From CAYJLC01 sp964370735 (GTDB taxonomy: Bacteria > Bacillota > Clostridia > Oscillospirales > Butyricicoccaceae): a stretch of DNA of 64,000 nucleotides. Location: the NCBI GenBank assembly GCA_964370735.1, contig CAYJLC010000005.1, positions 1-64,000 of the forward strand. Direction: 5' to 3'. Position 1 is the first letter of the stretch; every line of letters begins with the position of its first letter. Position numbers and translations under genes: made by a program. The notes under the pieces are model-generated. The model made no database searches and was not told the DNA's origin. It worked only from the letters and a program-made list of their open reading frames with translations. Below are positions 61,651-64,000 of the stretch, in pieces.

Positions 61651-61950
61651 TTAGTTAGAGCCCGATGCATCTACGATAATTCGTTCGCCAGGCATAGCAA
61701 GATCAAGATCTTCGCGTGCAATTCTTGCAATAGCACTTTCACTTAAACCTTCTTCTAATCTTGCATTTAAACTATCGTTTGCAATAGTAACACGCTCAAA
61801 CTCAGCGTTTAACAAGTCTAGTTCACGCTGTTCTGTCGATGTTTTTACATAGACATTTATTAGATTAAAGGCAGTGTATAAAAGTGTAGCTATAAAAATC
61901 AAAATTAATATACGATTTAACTTGATTAAACTTGAAATTCTTGTATTCAT
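61651..61950 (-). CDS. divIC: Cell-division protein of the DivIC/FtsB family
   Basis: 99 residues: short cytoplasmic N-terminus, one helix (about 13-33, 'ILILIFIATLLYTAFNLINVY'), then a coiled coil ('QRELDLLNAEFERVTIANDS') and 'ARIAREDLDLAMPGERIIV', the DivIC/FtsB C-terminal motif. It acts with FtsL and DivIB at the septum. Its place between yabQ and yabR supports the call. Confidence 0.92.
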   Translation of the reverse strand: MNTRISSLIKLNRILILIFIATLLYTAFNLINVYVKTSTEQRELDLLNAEFERVTIANDSLNARLEEGLSESAIARIAREDLDLAMPGERIIVDASGSN

Positions 61951-61970
61951 ATTATCACATCCTATTACAT

Positions 61971-62366
61971 CTATTTTACATCATTTTTGTTAAAAAATAA
62001 AGTGTTTTTTGCATTTTTTATAAATTTTTTAAAAAGTCGTAAAAATTTAAAGATTAATTTATAAAAGCGATTTGAAAAAAATCTAAAAAACTTTAATATT
62101 AAAGTCGAAAAAGTTAGAAAATAAAACAGATTTCCTAAAATTAGCCCCCATATCACAAAAAAACGTATTTCTCCGATAGTTATGTTTAAAAGTAAATAAC
62201 CTATCAAAGAAATTGCTAAAATCCAGAAAAAACAATCTAAAAAAAATGTATATAAAACGCTTTTTAAGCGCAATGACTTTGCAAAATCATAGCATATACC
62301 TATTAAAAATCCAAAAACCAAGCAATATAAAAAAAGTTCTACTTGATTTGAAATTGAAGCTATCAT
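61971..62366 (-). CDS. yabQ: Spore cortex protein YabQ
   Basis: 131 residues with about four membrane helices and a very basic tail ('FLRLFKKFIKNAKN'). The start 'ASISNQVELFLYCLVFGFLI' is characteristic of YabQ. In Bacillus it is needed for cortex formation and is made in the mother cell under sigma-E. It lies 4 bases after yabP. Confidence 0.88.
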   Translation of the reverse strand: MIASISNQVELFLYCLVFGFLIGICYDFAKSLRLKSVLYTFFLDCFFWILAISLIGYLLLNITIGEIRFFVIWGLILGNLFYFLTFSTLILKFFRFFSNRFYKLIFKFLRLFKKFIKNAKNTLFFNKNDVK

Positions 62367-62370
62367 GATT

Positions 62371-62628
62371 TTACCTAAATAGCTTTTTAAAAAAGCTAGA
62401 ATTTGGTTTTACATCAATGTATTCAAGAGTATAAAAAAGTCCAGTCAAAGTAAGCTCATTTGACGCTAAATCTAGCTTTTCCACAAATAAATTTTCACCT
62501 TTAATGATTAAATTACCCTTAGATGTTTTAAGCGACACAATAGTTTCATCAAAATCTGTCGTACTTAAAACCCCTGTAATACTAATTTTGTTTCTGTCTT
62601 CAATTATAATATTATGAGCGAGTTCCAT
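62371..62628 (-). CDS. yabP: Sporulation protein YabP
   Basis: 85 residues, beta-rich. 'HNIIIEDRNKISITGVLSTTDFDE', 'LIIKGENLFVEKLDLASNEL' and 'LTGLFYTLEY' are typical of YabP/YqfC. The start at 62628 is set by AAAGGAGG 7 bases upstream; an in-frame ATG further up lies before the ribosome binding site. Made in the mother cell under sigma-E in Bacillus; works with YabQ. Confidence 0.92.
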   Translation of the reverse strand: MELAHNIIIEDRNKISITGVLSTTDFDETIVSLKTSKGNLIIKGENLFVEKLDLASNELTLTGLFYTLEYIDVKPNSSFFKKLFR

Positions 62629-62683
62629 AAGAAAAAACCTCCTTTTAATAAAGCATATTATCAAAAGGAGGAAAATATTCTTT

Positions 62684-62929
62684 TTAATCGCGAATTTCTC
62701 TATAAAGATTAGACGCTTCGTCTTTTAAAACATGAGTTTTAATATCTAAAACTTCGACTTTCACTGTACGACTACCATAAGTAATCTCAATAATATCGCC
62801 TAGTTTCACTTGATAAGACGCTTTAATCTGTTTACCATTTACAGAGATTTTCTCGTTATCACAAGCATCATTTGCAACGGTTCTGCGTTTAATAAGTCTA
62901 GAAACTTTCAAAAACTTATCAATTCTCAT
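62684..62929 (-). CDS. rqcP: S4-domain protein RqcP/YabO
   Basis: 81 residues with an S4 fold from the N-terminus ('MRIDKFLKVSRLIKRRTVANDAC', 'ISVNGKQIKASYQVKLGD'). YabO of Bacillus is RqcP, which works with RqcH on stalled 50S subunits to add alanine tails. It begins at the last base of hup (1-base overlap). Confidence 0.9.
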   Translation of the reverse strand: MRIDKFLKVSRLIKRRTVANDACDNEKISVNGKQIKASYQVKLGDIIEITYGSRTVKVEVLDIKTHVLKDEASNLYREIRD

Positions 62930-63204
62930 TAGCCGTTTACGATTTCTTTCAAGTTTTTACCTGCTTTAAATACAGGTGATTTAGATGCTTTAATTGTGAT
63001 AGCTTCTTTAGTTTTTGGGTTAACACCTTGTCTTTCAGCTCTTTCTTTTACTTCGAAAGAACCAAATCCGATAAGATTAATTTTTTCGCCAGCTTTTAAA
63101 GATTCAGTGATTGCATCTATAAAAGAGTTTAAAACTGCTTCGTTATCTTTTTTTGACATACCATTAATGTCAGCCATTTTTGCTATTAAATCATTTTTTT
63201 TCAT
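62929..63204 (-). CDS. hup: HU-family DNA-binding protein
   Basis: 91 residues: 'MKKNDLIAKMADINGMSKKD', 'INLIGFGSFEVKERAERQGVNPKT' and 'PVFKAGKNLKEIV' are the HU body, arm and C-terminal helix. Nucleoid protein that bends DNA. Preceded by AAAAGGAGATAAC. Found between mazG and the S4 gene, a common order in Clostridia. Confidence 0.96.
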   Translation of the reverse strand: MKKNDLIAKMADINGMSKKDNEAVLNSFIDAITESLKAGEKINLIGFGSFEVKERAERQGVNPKTKEAITIKASKSPVFKAGKNLKEIVNG

Positions 63205-63284
63205 AAAGTTATCTCCTTTTAAAAATTTGTTCTTATATATAATGCCATACTATTTAAAAAATTTCAAGTGTTTTTTGAAAAAAA

Positions 63285-63926
63285 TTATAGATTTTCTATA
63301 TATTTGTTGCAATATCTATGTAATTCGTCTTCTAAAATGATGTCTTTTTCATTTGAGATTTTTAAAAGTTCAAATATAAGCTCGCATATTTTACTATCAT
63401 CATTATCAATGTCAGACGCTAAATCTAGAATATTTTTTCTCTCTAAACTATCTAAATCTTCTTTTCTAGCCTTTTTTAGGACTTTTGCAGCGCGTAAAAG
63501 CGAAGGGTAGTTTTTAGGTACAGCAAGCAAAGGATCTTTTGGAGAAATTTGCTTTTTCTCAATTTTCTTTAAAGCGTCCCAATTTGCCCATACTTCGTCA
63601 ACATTTTTAACTTTTACATCGGAAAAAATGTGTGGATGACGATAAATTAGCTTTTTACAGATGTCATTTATCACATCATCGACATCAAACTCCCCTTTTT
63701 CGTCGGCAATTTCTGAATGAAATACAATTTGCAAAAGCACATCGCCAAGCTCTTCTTTTAAATTTTCTGTATTTGCATGCTCAATAGCCTCGCAAGCCTC
63801 ATAAACTTCTTCAATAAAATTCATTTTTATGCTTTTATGCGTTTGTTCCTTGTCCCAAGGGCATTCCTTGCGTAATTTTTTCATAATTTCACGCAAATCA
63901 TCAAAATTATATTGGTTTTTTACCAT
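63285..63926 (-). CDS. mazG: MazG nucleotide pyrophosphohydrolase
   Basis: 213 residues. One MazG domain with 'RKECPWDKEQTHKSIKMNFIEEVYEACEAI' (metal-binding EExxE) and 'EELGDVLLQIVFHSEIA' (ExxD). It removes non-canonical or excess NTPs. The protein has a C-terminal part but not the full second domain of the longer form. Its start overlaps the end of the upstream gene. No nearby strong RBS is visible apart from GGAGC 7 bases before ATG. Confidence 0.92.
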   Translation of the reverse strand: MVKNQYNFDDLREIMKKLRKECPWDKEQTHKSIKMNFIEEVYEACEAIEHANTENLKEELGDVLLQIVFHSEIADEKGEFDVDDVINDICKKLIYRHPHIFSDVKVKNVDEVWANWDALKKIEKKQISPKDPLLAVPKNYPSLLRAAKVLKKARKEDLDSLERKNILDLASDIDNDDSKICELIFELLKISNEKDIILEDELHRYCNKYIENL

Positions 63927-64000
63927 TTTTAAGCTCCATTTCTATATCTTTTAAACTTCCGAAGATAAAAAGCCATAAAAAATAGCAAATTATCGCCAAG
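63907..64000 (-). CDS. C-terminal fragment of a membrane protein, possibly YabM/SpoVB-like
   Basis: A frame enters from the right edge and ends with TAA at 63907-63909, 20 bases inside mazG. It encodes a last hydrophobic helix ('LAIICYFLWLFIF') and a polar tail ('KDIEMELKNGKKPI'). In Bacillus the gene before mazG is yabM, a SpoVB-like polysaccharide flippase, and this tail is compatible. With only 30 residues the call is tentative. Confidence 0.4.
   Translation of the reverse strand, partial: LAIICYFLWLFIFGSLKDIEMELKNGKKPI

Noticed and set aside
1..64000. tRNA or rRNA genes near the origin
   Set aside because: I looked for cloverleaf features (GTTCRA arm, CCA ends) and rRNA words in the spacers and found none that I could support.

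Overview
The window is an A+T-rich stretch of an endospore-forming, anaerobic Bacillota (Clostridia) chromosome next to the replication origin. The supporting genes are dnaA, dnaN, recF, remB, gyrB, gyrA, spo0A, a split sigK, the yabP/yabQ sporulation genes, a clostridial 2[4Fe-4S] ferredoxin and a perfect parS site. A run of exactly 100 N inside a repeat array shows that this is a draft scaffold.

Layout. 1-3.9 kb: a partial membrane-protein gene, a small unknown gene, a ClpC/ClpA-type ATPase with an overlapping 35-codon leader, ferredoxin, and a membrane-anchored unknown. 3.9-13.7 kb: the origin block, all on the minus strand (dnaA, repeat array and gap, DnaA boxes, dnaN, S4 protein, recF, remB, gyrB, gyrA). 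13.9-18.7 kb: small genes, a T-box leader and valS, with a 220-bp direct repeat around a small membrane-protein gene. 18.8-23.6 kb: folC, spo0A, rnr. 23.6-27.4 kb: a MurE-like ligase, an Asp/Glu racemase and a D-aspartate-ligase-like ATP-grasp enzyme, probably a peptidoglycan-peptide modification set. 27.6-38.6 kb: rpmB; hprK-PHP-murB-rapZ-whiA; metG-tatD; membrane proteins; ychF.

38.8-56.0 kb is the main discovery. sigK, the late mother-cell sigma factor gene, is split. Its 5' half is at 38768-39106 and its 3' half at 55659-56027. Both carry the same 14-bp core (ATAGAAAATGAAAT) in the same reading phase. A large serine recombinase (SpoIVCA type) abuts the right-hand core and takes its stop codon from it. 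This is a 'skin' element of about 16.6 kb. Its cargo is a putative sialic-acid foraging locus (SLH-anchored sialidase, RpiR regulator, sugar ABC transporter, YhcH) plus a 1590-residue vWA surface protein. A small gene divergent from the recombinase is a candidate recombination directionality factor. Excision would rebuild a 225-codon sigK that still has a pro-sequence.

56-64 kb: an unknown membrane-anchored protein behind a structured leader, an SLH protein, parS, a fumarase alpha-type subunit with an amidohydrolase, and the conserved mazG-hup-S4-yabP-yabQ-divIC-yabR cluster.

Throughout the window, several families of short GC-richer repeats sit directly after stop codons, and in two genes (remB and the recombinase) they have been read into the coding sequence. 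No tRNA, rRNA or CRISPR array was recognised.
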